Below are positions 27,851 through 37,189 of a stretch of 64,000 bases of DNA, piece after piece. The notes under the pieces were generated by a model. It was not told the origin of the DNA. It saw only the letters and a program-made list of their open reading frames with translations, and searched no databases. Position 1 is the first letter of the stretch. Every line of letters begins with the position of its first letter. The translations under genes were made by a program, and so were the position numbers. The stretch is from Microbacterium profundi (GTDB taxonomy: Bacteria > Actinomycetota > Actinomycetes > Actinomycetales > Microbacteriaceae): NCBI RefSeq assembly GCF_000763375.1, contig NZ_JPSY01000003.1, positions 353,386 through 417,385 of the forward strand, given 5' to 3'.

Positions 27851-28834
27851 TTGATCAAGTATCTCCTCCGCCGTACCCTCGGCTGGTTGTTGATGATCGT
27901 GGTAGCGACCAACATCACGTACTTCCTGGCTTGGGGCTTCCTCAACCCGCGGAACAACTACGTCGGCCGCCGCCCACCGCTCAGCGAAGAGCAGATCTCC
28001 AACCTTCTCCTCCCCCGCAATCTGGACTCCAACGTCCCGATCTGGGAGCGGTGGTGGAACTGGTTCAGCGGGGTGATCTTCCGCTGGGACTGGGGCGTGA
28101 GCCCGACCGGCGGCTCCGTCAACGAGCAGGTCGCATATCGCATGTGGATCAGCGCGGAGCTCGTGCTCGGCGCGACGATCATCATGACCGTCCTCGGCAT
28201 CGCACTCGGCGTCTACACGGCGTCACGGCAGTACAAGCTCGCCGACCGCATCGGCCAGGCGACCTCGATCATCACGATGAACATCAACGTCATCGTCGCA
28301 GCCCTCGGCCTCGTGCTCCTCGCGATCGCGTTCAACGACTGGCTCGGCGTCCGCGTGTTCTACGTGACCGGCTCCTCGAGCAAGGGCGTGGAGGGGTTCT
28401 TCCCCGTACTAATAGACGCCTTGCAGCACCTCGCGCTCCCGACCATCGGACTCGTGATCGTCGGCTACGCCGGCACGCACTTCCTTCAGCGCTCGCTGCT
28501 GCTCGACAACATCAATGCCGACTACGTGCGCACCGCCCGTGCGAAGGGGCTCACCAAGCCGCAGGCGATCCGCAAGCACGCGCTGCGCACATCCCTCATC
28601 CCCGTCGCAACGCAGGTCGCGTTCAGCATCCCCGCCGTGTTCACCGGCGCTGTGCTCACCGAGACGATCTTCGCCTGGAACGGTATGGGCAAGTACTTCA
28701 TCGAGACCATCGTGAAGAGCGACATCCACGGCGTGGTCGCCACCGCGGCCTTCGCCGGACTCCTGACCGCGCTCGGGGCGATCCTCTCCGACGTCGTGGT
28801 CGTCGTTCTCGACCCGCGAGTGAGGGTGAACTGA
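27851..28834 (+). CDS. peptide ABC transporter permease (DppB/OppB-like)
   Basis: First inner-membrane subunit of a peptide importer: six hydrophobic segments and the EAA loop (YVRTARAKGLTKPQAIRKHALR) that docks on the ATPase, followed by GAVLTETIFAWNGMGKYFIE. TTG at 27851 is chosen as the start, giving M-IKYLLRRTLGWLL as the usual beginning of the family, with AGAGAAAG about nine bases upstream; the frame above it has no family sequence. 327 residues. The four genes dppB-dppC-dppDF-binding protein form one operon on the plus strand. Confidence 0.9.
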   Translation: MIKYLLRRTLGWLLMIVVATNITYFLAWGFLNPRNNYVGRRPPLSEEQISNLLLPRNLDSNVPIWERWWNWFSGVIFRWDWGVSPTGGSVNEQVAYRMWISAELVLGATIIMTVLGIALGVYTASRQYKLADRIGQATSIITMNINVIVAALGLVLLAIAFNDWLGVRVFYVTGSSSKGVEGFFPVLIDALQHLALPTIGLVIVGYAGTHFLQRSLLLDNINADYVRTARAKGLTKPQAIRKHALRTSLIPVATQVAFSIPAVFTGAVLTETIFAWNGMGKYFIETIVKSDIHGVVATAAFAGLLTALGAILSDVVVVVLDPRVRVN

Positions 28835-28836
28835 CC

Positions 28837-29766
28837 ATGAGCGAAATGATCGACCCCACCGTCGCTGCCCCCGCGGGCCCAGTGCTGCCCGAGCAGTCGG
28901 ACACCAAGGCGCTGTCGAAATGGACGCTGTACACGCGGCGTTTCATGCGCAACAAGCCCGCCGTCGGCGGCATCGTGATCTTCCTCCTGCTGGTGCTGTT
29001 CGCGATCATCGGGCCATTGATCGCGAAGTACGACCACATCGAACTCGACTTCCTGAACCTGGGCACGCCGCCGTCCGCCGAGCACTGGTTCGGTACCACT
29101 CCGTCGGGCAACGACACGTTCGCCCAGGTCGCGATCGGCCTGCAGCGCTCGCTGATGATCGCCGTGACCGTGTCGGTGGGCACGACGATCATCTCGGCAC
29201 TGGTCGGCACCGCAGCGGCGTACTTCGGCGGCTGGACCGAGAAGATCACCCTCACCGTCATCCACTTCATGATGGTGATCCCGAGCTTCCTCATCCTCTC
29301 GCTGCTGTCGAACCGCTCCGGCGGTGACTGGCGCGTGATCGCGCTGATCATGATCTTCGTCGTCGGCTGGTACTTCCCCGCTCGCGTGATCTGGACGACT
29401 GCTCTCTCGCTGCGTGAGCGCGAGTACATCCACGCCGCGCGCTACATGGGCGTGCGCGGCATGACGATCGTGGTCCGTCACCTGCTGCCGAACATCGGCT
29501 CGCTGCTCGTGATCAACTTCACCCTCGGCATCGTCGGCGCCGTCATGGCCGAGACCGGTCTGTCGTTCATCGGCTTCGGCGTCAAGATCCCCGATGTGTC
29601 GCTGGGCTCCCTGATCGGCTCCGGCGCCAACACCATCACCAGCGCGCCGTGGCTCTTCTACTTCCCCGCAGCGGCGCTGACGTTGCTCACCGTGTCCATG
29701 GCGCTCGTCGCCGACGGTCTGCGTGACGCTCTCGATCCCACCTCGGCAGCAGGAGGCCGCGCATGA
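28837..29766 (+). CDS. peptide ABC transporter permease (DppC/OppC-like)
   Basis: Second permease subunit, 309 residues. A cytoplasmic N-terminus (residues 1-30) is followed by the OppC_N helix (RNKPAVGGIVIFLLLVLFAI) and five further helices; the EAA loop is YIHAARYMGVRGMTIVVRHLLPN in two parts. ATG at 28837 comes two bases after the dppB stop, so translation is coupled. Its end overlaps the ATPase gene by 4 bp. Confidence 0.92.
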   Translation: MSEMIDPTVAAPAGPVLPEQSDTKALSKWTLYTRRFMRNKPAVGGIVIFLLLVLFAIIGPLIAKYDHIELDFLNLGTPPSAEHWFGTTPSGNDTFAQVAIGLQRSLMIAVTVSVGTTIISALVGTAAAYFGGWTEKITLTVIHFMMVIPSFLILSLLSNRSGGDWRVIALIMIFVVGWYFPARVIWTTALSLREREYIHAARYMGVRGMTIVVRHLLPNIGSLLVINFTLGIVGAVMAETGLSFIGFGVKIPDVSLGSLIGSGANTITSAPWLFYFPAAALTLLTVSMALVADGLRDALDPTSAAGGRA

Positions 29767-31691
29767 GCACTGTTCTCTCCGTCCGTGATCTCACGGTCAG
29801 CTTCCCGTCCGAAGCCGGACGCGTCGACGCCGTCCGTGGCGTCTCATTCGACCTCGAAGCCGGCAAGACCCTCGGCATCGTGGGCGAGTCCGGCTCTGGC
29901 AAGTCCGTCACCTCGCTCGCGATCATGGGTCTTCTCGACGAGAACGCCCGCGTCTCGGGCTCGATCATCTACGACGGCCAGGAACTGCTGGGCAAGTCGG
30001 ACAAGCAGATGTCGGTCATCCGCGGCAACGGCATCGCGATGATCTTCCAGGATCCGCTCACCTCGCTCACCCCGGTCTTCACTGTCGGCGACCAGCTGAT
30101 CGAGGCGCTCACCGTGCACCGCAGCATGTCGAAGCAGGAGGCGTGGGATCGCTCGATCGAGCTGCTGCGTGTCGTCGGCATCACGCAGCCGGAGAAGCGC
30201 ATGAAGGGATTCCCTCATGAGTTCTCCGGCGGCATGCGCCAGCGCGTCGTCATCGCGATCGCGATGGCCAACAACCCGAAGCTGATCATCGCGGATGAGC
30301 CCACCACGGCTCTGGACGTGACGATCCAGGCGCAGATCCTCGACCTCATCGAGAAGGCTCAGGCCGAGACCGGTGCCGCGACGATCATGATCACCCACGA
30401 CATGGGTGTCGTCGCCCGACTGGCCGACGACGTCATGGTCATGTATGCGGGCAAGCCGATCGAGCACGCCCCTGTCGGCGAGCTCTTCCACAACACGCGG
30501 ATGCCGTATTCGATCGGTCTGCTCGGCGCGATCCCCCGTGTCGACAAGGCCGAGAAGGAGCCGCTGACCCCGATCAAGGGCAATCCGCCGCTCCTGATCA
30601 ACCTCCCGGATGCCTGCCCGTTCGCCGACCGCTGCCCCATCGTGATGGACGCGTGCCGTCAGCGCGAGCCCGACCTGGTCGACGTGCCGTCGCTCACGGC
30701 CGTGCCCCATCAGGCCGCATGCATCCGCGCGCACGAGATCGATGAGAACGGCATGATCGGCGGCCTGCCCGTCTACCCGGTGCCTGAGATCCCGGAGAGC
30801 GACCTGACCCGCACTCCGCGCGAGCAGCGTCCGATCACCCTCGACGTGCGCAACCTGAACAAGGTGTTCCCCCTCATGAAGGGTGCGTTCTTCAAGCGCA
30901 AGGTCGGCGAGGTGCACGCGGTCAAGAACGTGAGCTTCGACGTCCGCGAGGGCGAGACGATGGCCATCGTCGGCGAGTCCGGCAGCGGCAAGACGACGAC
31001 GCTGCTGCAGATCATGGATCTGGTCAAGCAGCACGACGGCGACATCATCATCAACGGCACGAGCGTCAACGACATCACCAGTCACTCGATCGAGCGCAAG
31101 ATCCGTCGCGACATCCAGATCGTCTTCCAGGACCCTATGGGTGCGCTCGACCCTCGTATGACCGTGGCCGACGTGAGCGCCGAGCCGCTGCGCGCCATCG
31201 GCACGCCGAAGGACGTGGCGCAGCGTCGGGTCAGGGAGCTGATGGACCTGGTCGGACTCAATCCCGCCCACATCGATCGTTTCCCCGGTGCTTTCTCCGG
31301 CGGGCAGCGTCAGAGGATCGGCATCGCACGTGCGCTGTCGACAAACCCGAAGATCATCGTCCTCGATGAGCCCGTGTCTGCCCTCGACGTGTCGATCCAG
31401 GCCGGAGTGATCAACCTGCTCGACGAGCTGAAGGTCAAACTCGGCGTGTCGTACCTTTTCGTCGCGCACGATCTCTCCGTGGTTCGTCACATCGCCGACC
31501 GTGTCGCCGTCATGTACCTCGGCGATTTCGTGGAGCACGGCGATGTCGACGACATCTTCGAGAACCCGCAGCATCCGTACACCAAGGCGCTTCTCTCGGC
31601 GATCCCGGTGCCGGATCCGGACATCGAACGCACCCGCGAGCGGCTCGCGTTCAACCCGGAGACCATGCAGGCCGAGGCCTCGACGGTCTGA
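29763..31691 (+). CDS. peptide ABC transporter ATP-binding protein, two ATPase domains fused (DppD-DppF)
   Basis: 642 residues with two complete ABC cassettes. First: Walker A GESGSGKS (41-48), signature [12 protein letters not shown], Walker [16 protein letters not shown]-loop ITHDMG, and the oligopeptide-transporter tail with CPFADRCP. Second: Walker [10 protein letters not shown] (about 403-411), [35 protein letters not shown]. Separate DppD and DppF proteins are fused here, which is common in actinobacteria. Starts 4 bp inside dppC. Confidence 0.95.
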   Translation: MSTVLSVRDLTVSFPSEAGRVDAVRGVSFDLEAGKTLGIVGESGSGKSVTSLAIMGLLDENARVSGSIIYDGQELLGKSDKQMSVIRGNGIAMIFQDPLTSLTPVFTVGDQLIEALTVHRSMSKQEAWDRSIELLRVVGITQPEKRMKGFPHEFSGGMRQRVVIAIAMANNPKLIIADEPTTALDVTIQAQILDLIEKAQAETGAATIMITHDMGVVARLADDVMVMYAGKPIEHAPVGELFHNTRMPYSIGLLGAIPRVDKAEKEPLTPIKGNPPLLINLPDACPFADRCPIVMDACRQREPDLVDVPSLTAVPHQAACIRAHEIDENGMIGGLPVYPVPEIPESDLTRTPREQRPITLDVRNLNKVFPLMKGAFFKRKVGEVHAVKNVSFDVREGETMAIVGESGSGKTTTLLQIMDLVKQHDGDIIINGTSVNDITSHSIERKIRRDIQIVFQDPMGALDPRMTVADVSAEPLRAIGTPKDVAQRRVRELMDLVGLNPAHIDRFPGAFSGGQRQRIGIARALSTNPKIIVLDEPVSALDVSIQAGVINLLDELKVKLGVSYLFVAHDLSVVRHIADRVAVMYLGDFVEHGDVDDIFENPQHPYTKALLSAIPVPDPDIERTRERLAFNPETMQAEASTV

Positions 31692-31822
31692 TCGTGTTCC
31701 GGTCGGTAACGGCTGGTCACCGTCCGATAACAGTTACTCGGTATTCACTGCGACCACGCGAATTCGGCGATCGTCCGAACTATTCTTCCCTGTATGACAC
31801 GCCGAAAGGCGGAAGGAGAACC

Positions 31823-33529
31823 ATGAAGCAGCACAAGCTGATGGGGGCGATCGCATTCAGCGGCGTCCTCGCACTTGCCCTCGCGGGCTGCGCGAGCGGC
31901 ACCGGTGGCAACAGTGGCGACGGCGGCGGAGAGCCTGTCGAGACCAAGGCCTCGGATTACAACCCGCAGGAGCGCGACGCCCTTCAGACCGGCGGCGAAG
32001 CCCGTTTCCCGATCCAGGAGATCCCGGAGCAGCTGAACTCATTCAACGGTGATGGTTCAGCAGACACCGCTCGTATCGCAGCGTGGTACATGCCGCAGAT
32101 CCTCCTCCAGAAGGACGACGGCACCCCGTACAAGAACGACGCGTACCTCGACGAGTGGAAGATCGACACGGTCGACGGCAACACCCAGATCACCTTCACC
32201 TTCACGGATGAGGCGCACTGGAACGACGGCACCGACATGGACTGGACCGCCATCGACGCGACGTGGAAGGCGAACAACGGCACCAACGAAGCGTTCAACC
32301 CGAACGCGACCGACGGCTACAAGGCCATCACCTCCGTCGAGCAGGGTGACACCGCGAAGACCGCGATCGTCAAGTTCGACGGCGAGTTCGCCTGGCCTGA
32401 GATGCCGTTCCTGACGGGCATCATCCACCCCGCGCTGGCCGACCCGACCACGTTCAACGAGGCCATGATCGGCAACCCGCGCGCCGAGTGGGGCGCAGGT
32501 CCGTACACGATCGACAAGTTCGACGCGAACGGCGGTTATGTCTCCTTCGTTCCGAACCCCGAGTGGTGGGGCGAGGAGCCGCTGCTCGACCAGGTCTCTT
32601 TCCAGGCCATGGACGACGCCGCCTCGATCAACGCCTTCAAGGCGGACGAGATCGACCAGGTCGGCGTCGGCACCAAGGACCGCATGGAACAGGTCAAGGA
32701 CATGGATGACATCACCATCTACCGTTCTACGCAGACCGCGAGCACGCTGATCCAGGTCGATGCCACCAAGCCGCAGTTCGAGGACGTCAAGGTCCGCGAG
32801 GCGTTCTTCAAGGCGATCAACATCGACCAGCAGAAGCAGATCGCCTGGAACGGTCTGGACTACGAGGAGGAGCCGGCCGGCTCCCTCACGCTGTTCCCGT
32901 TCCAGCCGGGCTACAGCAACGCGCTCGACGAGGCGGGGTGGGAGTACAACCCCGACGACTCCAAGGCTCTCCTCGAAGAGGCGGGCTGGACCGAGGGCGA
33001 AGACGGGATCCGCGAGAAGGACGGCGAGAAGCTCTCGGTCATCTTCCCCGTGTGGAGCGACGACCCGACGCAGGAAGCGATCGCAAAGTCGCTCCAGGCG
33101 CAGATGAAGGAGGTCGGAATCGACTTCCAGATCGAGATCCGTCCTTCGACCGACTTCTCGAACGACTACACGTCGAAGAACTGGGACGTCTCCTCGCTCC
33201 GGTTCACCTCGTCCGACCCGTTCGGTGCCGCCTGGTTCTGCCAGCTGTACTGCACGGACATGGGTCTGAACCTCTCCGGCGTGCAGTCAGCCGAGATGGA
33301 CCAGCGCATCAAGGATGAGGTCGAGTCCCTCCCGACTGCTGAAGAGCAGACCGCTGCCGCGATGAAGCTCGAGGCGGAGATCTTCCAGGACTGGGGCCTC
33401 ATCCCGCTCTACAACGGTCCGTCGATCTCGGCTGTCAAGACCGGTCTCGCGAACCTCACCCCTGAGCCCTACGTGGGCCTGGACGGCTTCGGCGTCCAGC
33501 CGGTGGAGAACGTGGGCTGGGAGAAGTAA
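31823..33529 (+). CDS. peptide ABC transporter substrate-binding lipoprotein (SBP_bac_5)
   Basis: Extracellular binding protein, 568 residues. The signal peptide ends in the lipobox LAGC (Cys about 23), so it is lipid-anchored to the membrane. Typical family parts are ETKASDYNPQERDALQTGGE at the start of the mature chain, LTFxWHWNDG-like TDEAHWNDGTDMDW, and RSTQTASTLIQVDATK. ATG at 31823 follows GGAAGGAG by eight bases. A 131-bp gap separates it from the ATPase gene, enough for a private promoter, as is usual for binding proteins needed in excess. Confidence 0.92.
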   Translation: MKQHKLMGAIAFSGVLALALAGCASGTGGNSGDGGGEPVETKASDYNPQERDALQTGGEARFPIQEIPEQLNSFNGDGSADTARIAAWYMPQILLQKDDGTPYKNDAYLDEWKIDTVDGNTQITFTFTDEAHWNDGTDMDWTAIDATWKANNGTNEAFNPNATDGYKAITSVEQGDTAKTAIVKFDGEFAWPEMPFLTGIIHPALADPTTFNEAMIGNPRAEWGAGPYTIDKFDANGGYVSFVPNPEWWGEEPLLDQVSFQAMDDAASINAFKADEIDQVGVGTKDRMEQVKDMDDITIYRSTQTASTLIQVDATKPQFEDVKVREAFFKAINIDQQKQIAWNGLDYEEEPAGSLTLFPFQPGYSNALDEAGWEYNPDDSKALLEEAGWTEGEDGIREKDGEKLSVIFPVWSDDPTQEAIAKSLQAQMKEVGIDFQIEIRPSTDFSNDYTSKNWDVSSLRFTSSDPFGAAWFCQLYCTDMGLNLSGVQSAEMDQRIKDEVESLPTAEEQTAAAMKLEAEIFQDWGLIPLYNGPSISAVKTGLANLTPEPYVGLDGFGVQPVENVGWEK

Positions 33530-33530
33530 C

Positions 33531-33552
33531 GCTTCGACAAGCTCAGCGAGCG
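33531..33552. repeat. REP-like repeat (partial) after the binding-protein gene
   Basis: GCTTCGACAAGCTCAGCGAG + CG, a variant of the CTTCGACAGGCTCAGGG unit, one base after the stop codon and just before the terminator. Confidence 0.65.
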
Positions 33553-33560
33553 AAATATCG

Positions 33561-33595
33561 AGCGGGGTCGGTGGTCATCCACCGGCCCCGCTTTT
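33561..33595 (+). terminator. Rho-independent terminator of the peptide transporter operon
   Basis: A 14-bp stem (33561-33574 with 33579-33592, one G-T pair), a TCAT loop and a TTTT run. It ends 14 bp before the start of the next gene, so the -10 of that gene (33598-33603) directly follows the T-run. Confidence 0.9.
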
Positions 33596-33609
33596 CCTAT
33601 GCTGTAGCC

Positions 33610-34344
33610 ATGAGCATCCAGGTCGTCTTCGTGCACGGCATCCGCACGTCCGCCACGATGTGGCGCGCGCAGCTCGCCCATCTCGCCGACCGCGGAATCG
33701 CAGCCACGGCGGTCGACCTGCCCGGGCACGGGACGCGCATGGCCGAGCCGTTCGTGCTGGGTTCGGCCATGGCGACGATCGACCGTGCGGTGCGGGATGC
33801 GGCGGCGCGAGGTACTGTCCTGCTCGTGGGCCACTCGATGGGTGGGTTGCTCTCGATCGCCTACGCCGGTGCCGAGGATCCGCCCCCGGTCGCCGGCTTC
33901 ATCGGCGCTTCATGCACCGCACTCCCCCGTGGCGCCGGCCTCGCCGCCTACAGGTTCCTCGCACGCAGATTCAATTCCCTTCCGGACAAGGGTCTGTGGC
34001 TCACCACCCGCGTTCTCGCTGCGACGCTTCCCGACGAGACCAGGGCCGACTTCGCCGCCGGCGGCTACGCCTTCGACGCGCAGGACGTCGCACTGGCGAG
34101 CCTGGCCGCGCTCGACCTCGCCGCCGACGTGCACAGACTTCGCATGCCGCTGTGGTGGATCAACGGCCAATTCGACCAGCTGCGTCCTCAGGAGCTGCTG
34201 TTCCGGCGGCTCACACCGCACTCCGAGCTCATCGTCGTACCGCGCACCTCGCATCTCATCACCGCGATGCGACCTCGCGTGTTCAACGCGCTGCTGGATG
34301 TGGCTGTCGCGACGCTCGAGCAGGACGCACTGCAACCGTCATGA
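33610..34344 (+). CDS. alpha/beta-hydrolase
   Basis: 244-residue alpha/beta-hydrolase: VFVHGIR forms the oxyanion-hole strand, DLPGHGTR follows, GHSMGGLL is the nucleophile elbow with the catalytic Ser, an Asp lies in WINGQFDQLRP and the His in VPRTSHLI. Substrate unknown. ATG at 33610 is chosen: TATGCT (33598-33603) lies six bases upstream. The last 62 bp overlap the end of the convergent MFS gene. Confidence 0.88.
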   Translation: MSIQVVFVHGIRTSATMWRAQLAHLADRGIAATAVDLPGHGTRMAEPFVLGSAMATIDRAVRDAAARGTVLLVGHSMGGLLSIAYAGAEDPPPVAGFIGASCTALPRGAGLAAYRFLARRFNSLPDKGLWLTTRVLAATLPDETRADFAAGGYAFDAQDVALASLAALDLAADVHRLRMPLWWINGQFDQLRPQELLFRRLTPHSELIVVPRTSHLITAMRPRVFNALLDVAVATLEQDALQPS

Positions 34345-35560
34345 CCGCGCCGATGACCGAGAGGATGCCGGCCACGAGGAAGAGCAGCCAGAATCCGCCG
34401 ACGAGCGCCACGAGGCCGGCTCCGAGCAGCGGTCCGAGGAGCTGACCGAGGGTGGCGGACACGTTGACGATGCCGAGATCGCGCGCGTGGTCCTTGACCC
34501 GCGGCAGCAGATCCGTGGCGAGTGCAAGACTCACCGCCATATAAGCGCCGTATCCGACCCCCATGACTCCGGCCGCGATCGCGGTGCCGATGAACGTCGG
34601 CGAGATGAGGATCATGACGGCGGATAACGCCTGCACGAGCGCCGCGATGATCACGATCGGCTTGCGGCGCCCTGTGCGGTCGGAGAGCGAGCCTGCGGCG
34701 AGGGATGCCGCGACCACGAAGATCGTGTAGATCACGATCAGCACCAGCAGATCGTCTTCTGCCGTGGCGGCGGGCGAGCCGACGCCGTAGAGCAGGAAGA
34801 ACAGCAGCAGCGCAGTTCCCAGCGCATTGCCGATGTTCACCGCGAGACGGCTGGCGAGCACCCACATGAAGTTCCGATCGCGCAGGATTCCCGTGCGCTC
34901 GCGCCAGTCCCGCCCTGGGACCGGATGCTGTGCGACCGGACGCTTCCCTCCGGCCGGCGGATCCGGGAGCAGTGCTGCGGTGCCGATCCCGATCACCAGG
35001 ATGAAGATGGCGAGCACGACGTAGCTGGCGCCTATTCCGAGCCCGAGCAGCACGACCGCGCCGACTCCGACGACGATTCCGACCGCCTGTGCGGAGCTCA
35101 CGAAGGCGGATGCCGTGCCCCGTTGCGCGAACACCTGATCGGCGATCATCGCGGTGAGCGCCGCAGAGACCACGGCGATGCCGACGGAGACGCCGATCCA
35201 GGCCGCTCCCACTGCCAGCGGCTCGGTCGCCGCCCCGGTGAGCAGGAGCGACACCGCTGTCAGTGACGAGCCGCCGACCGCCCAGGGGCGTCGGCGCCCC
35301 CACCGTGAACCCGTGCGATCCGAGAGCATGCCCGCGACGGGTCCGGCGATCACTCCGGCGATGCCGCCGACCGAGAGGATGAGCCCTGACCAGACGACGC
35401 CGGTGATCCAGTCGTTCTGACCGCCAGGCGTGTCCAGCTGCAGCGGAAGCAGAAGCTGCACCGGCGTGAGCTGCACGGTCCACACCGCCAGCCAGGCGAG
35501 CGCGAACAGCGAGAGCCATCCACCGCCCACGCGACCGTCACGCGGCATCAGCGCCTTCAT
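34283..35560 (-). CDS. MFS transporter (sugar-cation symporter-like)
   Basis: 425-residue membrane protein with about 12 hydrophobic segments. The loop motif GMLSDRTGSRWGRRRPW after helix 2 and GSLSDRTGRRKP after helix 8 are the paired MFS motifs; the RxGRRRPW form is typical of glycoside/pentoside and sucrose-type symporters. The start ATG overlaps the stop of the beta-glucosidase gene (ATGA), so the two are translated together, which suggests uptake of a beta-glucoside for that enzyme. Confidence 0.85.
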   Translation of the reverse strand: MKALMPRDGRVGGGWLSLFALAWLAVWTVQLTPVQLLLPLQLDTPGGQNDWITGVVWSGLILSVGGIAGVIAGPVAGMLSDRTGSRWGRRRPWAVGGSSLTAVSLLLTGAATEPLAVGAAWIGVSVGIAVVSAALTAMIADQVFAQRGTASAFVSSAQAVGIVVGVGAVVLLGLGIGASYVVLAIFILVIGIGTAALLPDPPAGGKRPVAQHPVPGRDWRERTGILRDRNFMWVLASRLAVNIGNALGTALLLFFLLYGVGSPAATAEDDLLVLIVIYTIFVVAASLAAGSLSDRTGRRKPIVIIAALVQALSAVMILISPTFIGTAIAAGVMGVGYGAYMAVSLALATDLLPRVKDHARDLGIVNVSATLGQLLGPLLGAGLVALVGGFWLLFLVAGILSVIGAVMTVAVRPARASRQPHPAAR

Positions 35561-36654
35561 GCTCGCGCCCGCGCGGACTTCGCCTCGGCGATCAGCGACC
35601 GGTACCACTCGTAGGACGCCTTGGGCGTGCGCTTCGACGTCTGCTGGTCCACATGCACGAGGCCGAAGCGCTGTGCGAAGCCGTCCGCCCATTCGAAGTT
35701 GTCGAGCAGGCTCCACACCGTGTACTCGTCGACGCGGACGCCCTGGGCGACAGCATCCGCCACCGCGCCGATATGAGACGCGAGATAGTCGATCCGCCGA
35801 TCGTCGGCGAGGGTACCACTGACCTCGTCGGGCTCGGGGAAGGACGCGCCGTTCTCACCGATGATGATCGGAGGCAGACGGTCGCCGTAACGTTGTGCGG
35901 CGTCTGTCAGGAAAGTGGTGAGCGCGTGCGGCTGGATCCCCCACAGCTCCCCGAATCCGGTATGCGCGACACCGGGCGTCGGCACCTGCACGAACGGCAC
36001 CGGTGCGCCCTCCGGGGCTGCCGCGATCGTCGTCGGGTTGTAGAAGTTGATGCCGTAGAACTCGGATGCTGTCGAGATCAGCTCCATGTCGCCGTCGTGC
36101 ACCGGCATCTCGACACCGAGAGCGGCGAGGTCGGGATAGGCGCCGGTCAGCACCGGGTCGGCGAACAGACGGTTGTGAATCAGGTCGTACACGTGGGCGG
36201 CGCTCTGGTCGGCTTCGGAGCCCGTCGCGGGTTGCACCCACCCGCCACTGAGTTCGAGGACCGCCGGCAGATCCCAGTGATACAGCGTGGGGAACGGCTC
36301 GATCCCTGCATCGAGAAGCCCGTCGACCAGGCGGTCGTAGTAGGCGAGGCCGGCGGGCTGGGCGGGTCCGCGTCCATCCGGCTGCACACGCACCCACGAG
36401 ATCGAGAAGCGATAGCTGTCGACGCCGAGGCCCTGCAGCAGCGCGATGTCCTCGTTGCTGCGGCGGTAGCTGTCCGGGCCGGGTTCTGCCGTCGAGCCGT
36501 CCTTCACGAGACCGTCGGTGTCGACGAAGTCGTCCCAGATGGACGGTCCGCGTCCGTCGGCACGGCGCGCACCCTCGACCTGGAAGGCCGCCGTCGCCGC
36601 AGACCATCGCAGACCGGCAGGCACGGGGAAGGTTCGGGCAGTCGCATCCGTCAT
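35557..36654 (-). CDS. GH1 beta-glucosidase with an in-frame internal deletion
   Basis: Family 1 glycoside hydrolase by its ends: [35 protein letters not shown] and [16 protein letters not shown] in the first third, and [19 protein letters not shown] (the nucleophile Glu), [23 protein letters not shown] at the end (shown in pieces). Members have about 450-480 residues and a central TxNEP motif with the acid/base Glu. This protein has 365, and GGW is followed at once by [18 protein letters not shown] and HNRLFADP, so some 90-100 residues with the acid/base are absent. The frame is kept. It is likely inactive as a normal retaining glycosidase. ATG at 36654 has GAAGGAG upstream. Confidence 0.85.
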   Translation of the reverse strand: MTDATARTFPVPAGLRWSAATAAFQVEGARRADGRGPSIWDDFVDTDGLVKDGSTAEPGPDSYRRSNEDIALLQGLGVDSYRFSISWVRVQPDGRGPAQPAGLAYYDRLVDGLLDAGIEPFPTLYHWDLPAVLELSGGWVQPATGSEADQSAAHVYDLIHNRLFADPVLTGAYPDLAALGVEMPVHDGDMELISTASEFYGINFYNPTTIAAAPEGAPVPFVQVPTPGVAHTGFGELWGIQPHALTTFLTDAAQRYGDRLPPIIIGENGASFPEPDEVSGTLADDRRIDYLASHIGAVADAVAQGVRVDEYTVWSLLDNFEWADGFAQRFGLVHVDQQTSKRTPKASYEWYRSLIAEAKSARARA

Positions 36655-36853
36655 GGATGACTCCTTCGGGTCGATAGCGCTCAGCTTGCCGCATGCACGG
36701 GGCTCTGCGACAGTGGCGCGCGATGGATTCCCGCCAGACCTGGTAGAGTTGGTTCTTGGCTTGCGTGTGGGTTCTTCCCTCACGATCGCCCGACAGCAGC
36801 CCTCTTCCTGCTCACGGCACATCCCATCCATCCCTGAACGAAAGTTTCCACGC

Positions 36854-37114
36854 GTGGCAAACATCAAGTCGCAGATCAAGCGCAACAAGACCAACGAGAA
36901 GGCTACGGCGCGCAACAAGGCCGTCAAGAGCGAACTCAAGACCCTCGTCCGCGGTACCCGCGAGGCCATCGCCAAGGGCGACAAGGCTGCTGCTGAGGCA
37001 GCGCTGAAGGTCGCGTCGAAGAAGCTCGACAAGGCCGTCAGCAAGGGCGTGCTGCACGAGAACCAGGCTGCGAACCGCAAGTCGTCGATCGCCAAGCAGG
37101 TCGCGGCTCTCTGA
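36854..37114 (+). CDS. rpsT: 30S ribosomal protein S20
   Basis: 86 residues, highly basic, starting with the family's [20 protein letters not shown] and ending in [13 protein letters not shown]. It binds 16S rRNA. The start is GTG at 36854. An extended -10 (TGGTAGAGT, about 36741-36749) lies 100 bp upstream, so the mRNA has a leader, in contrast to many neighbours. It is convergent with holA, with a strong hairpin between. Confidence 0.97.
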   Translation: MANIKSQIKRNKTNEKATARNKAVKSELKTLVRGTREAIAKGDKAAAEAALKVASKKLDKAVSKGVLHENQAANRKSSIAKQVAAL

Positions 37115-37127
37115 GCTGAGACTTCTG

Positions 37128-37158
37128 AAAGAACCCGTCCCGCTGGGGCGGGTTCTTT
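37128..37158. terminator. terminator between rpsT and holA
   Basis: Stem AAAGAACCCG / CGGGTTCTTT (37128-37137 with 37149-37158), extended inwards by four more pairs to a GCT loop. T-rich on the plus strand and A-rich on the other, so it can serve rpsT and perhaps holA. Confidence 0.88.
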
Positions 37159-37189
37159 CGTTTGCGGAGACGTTGTGCCGGCGTGTGCG

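Noticed and set aside
29844..31574. 576-codon open frame on the minus strand
   Set aside because: Antisense to the two-domain ATPase of the peptide transporter, which has every ABC motif on the plus strand.
33531..33552. a family A repeat
   Set aside because: It is only partly like family A; the CTTCGACAAGCTCAG core fits family B better, so it is listed there with lower confidence.
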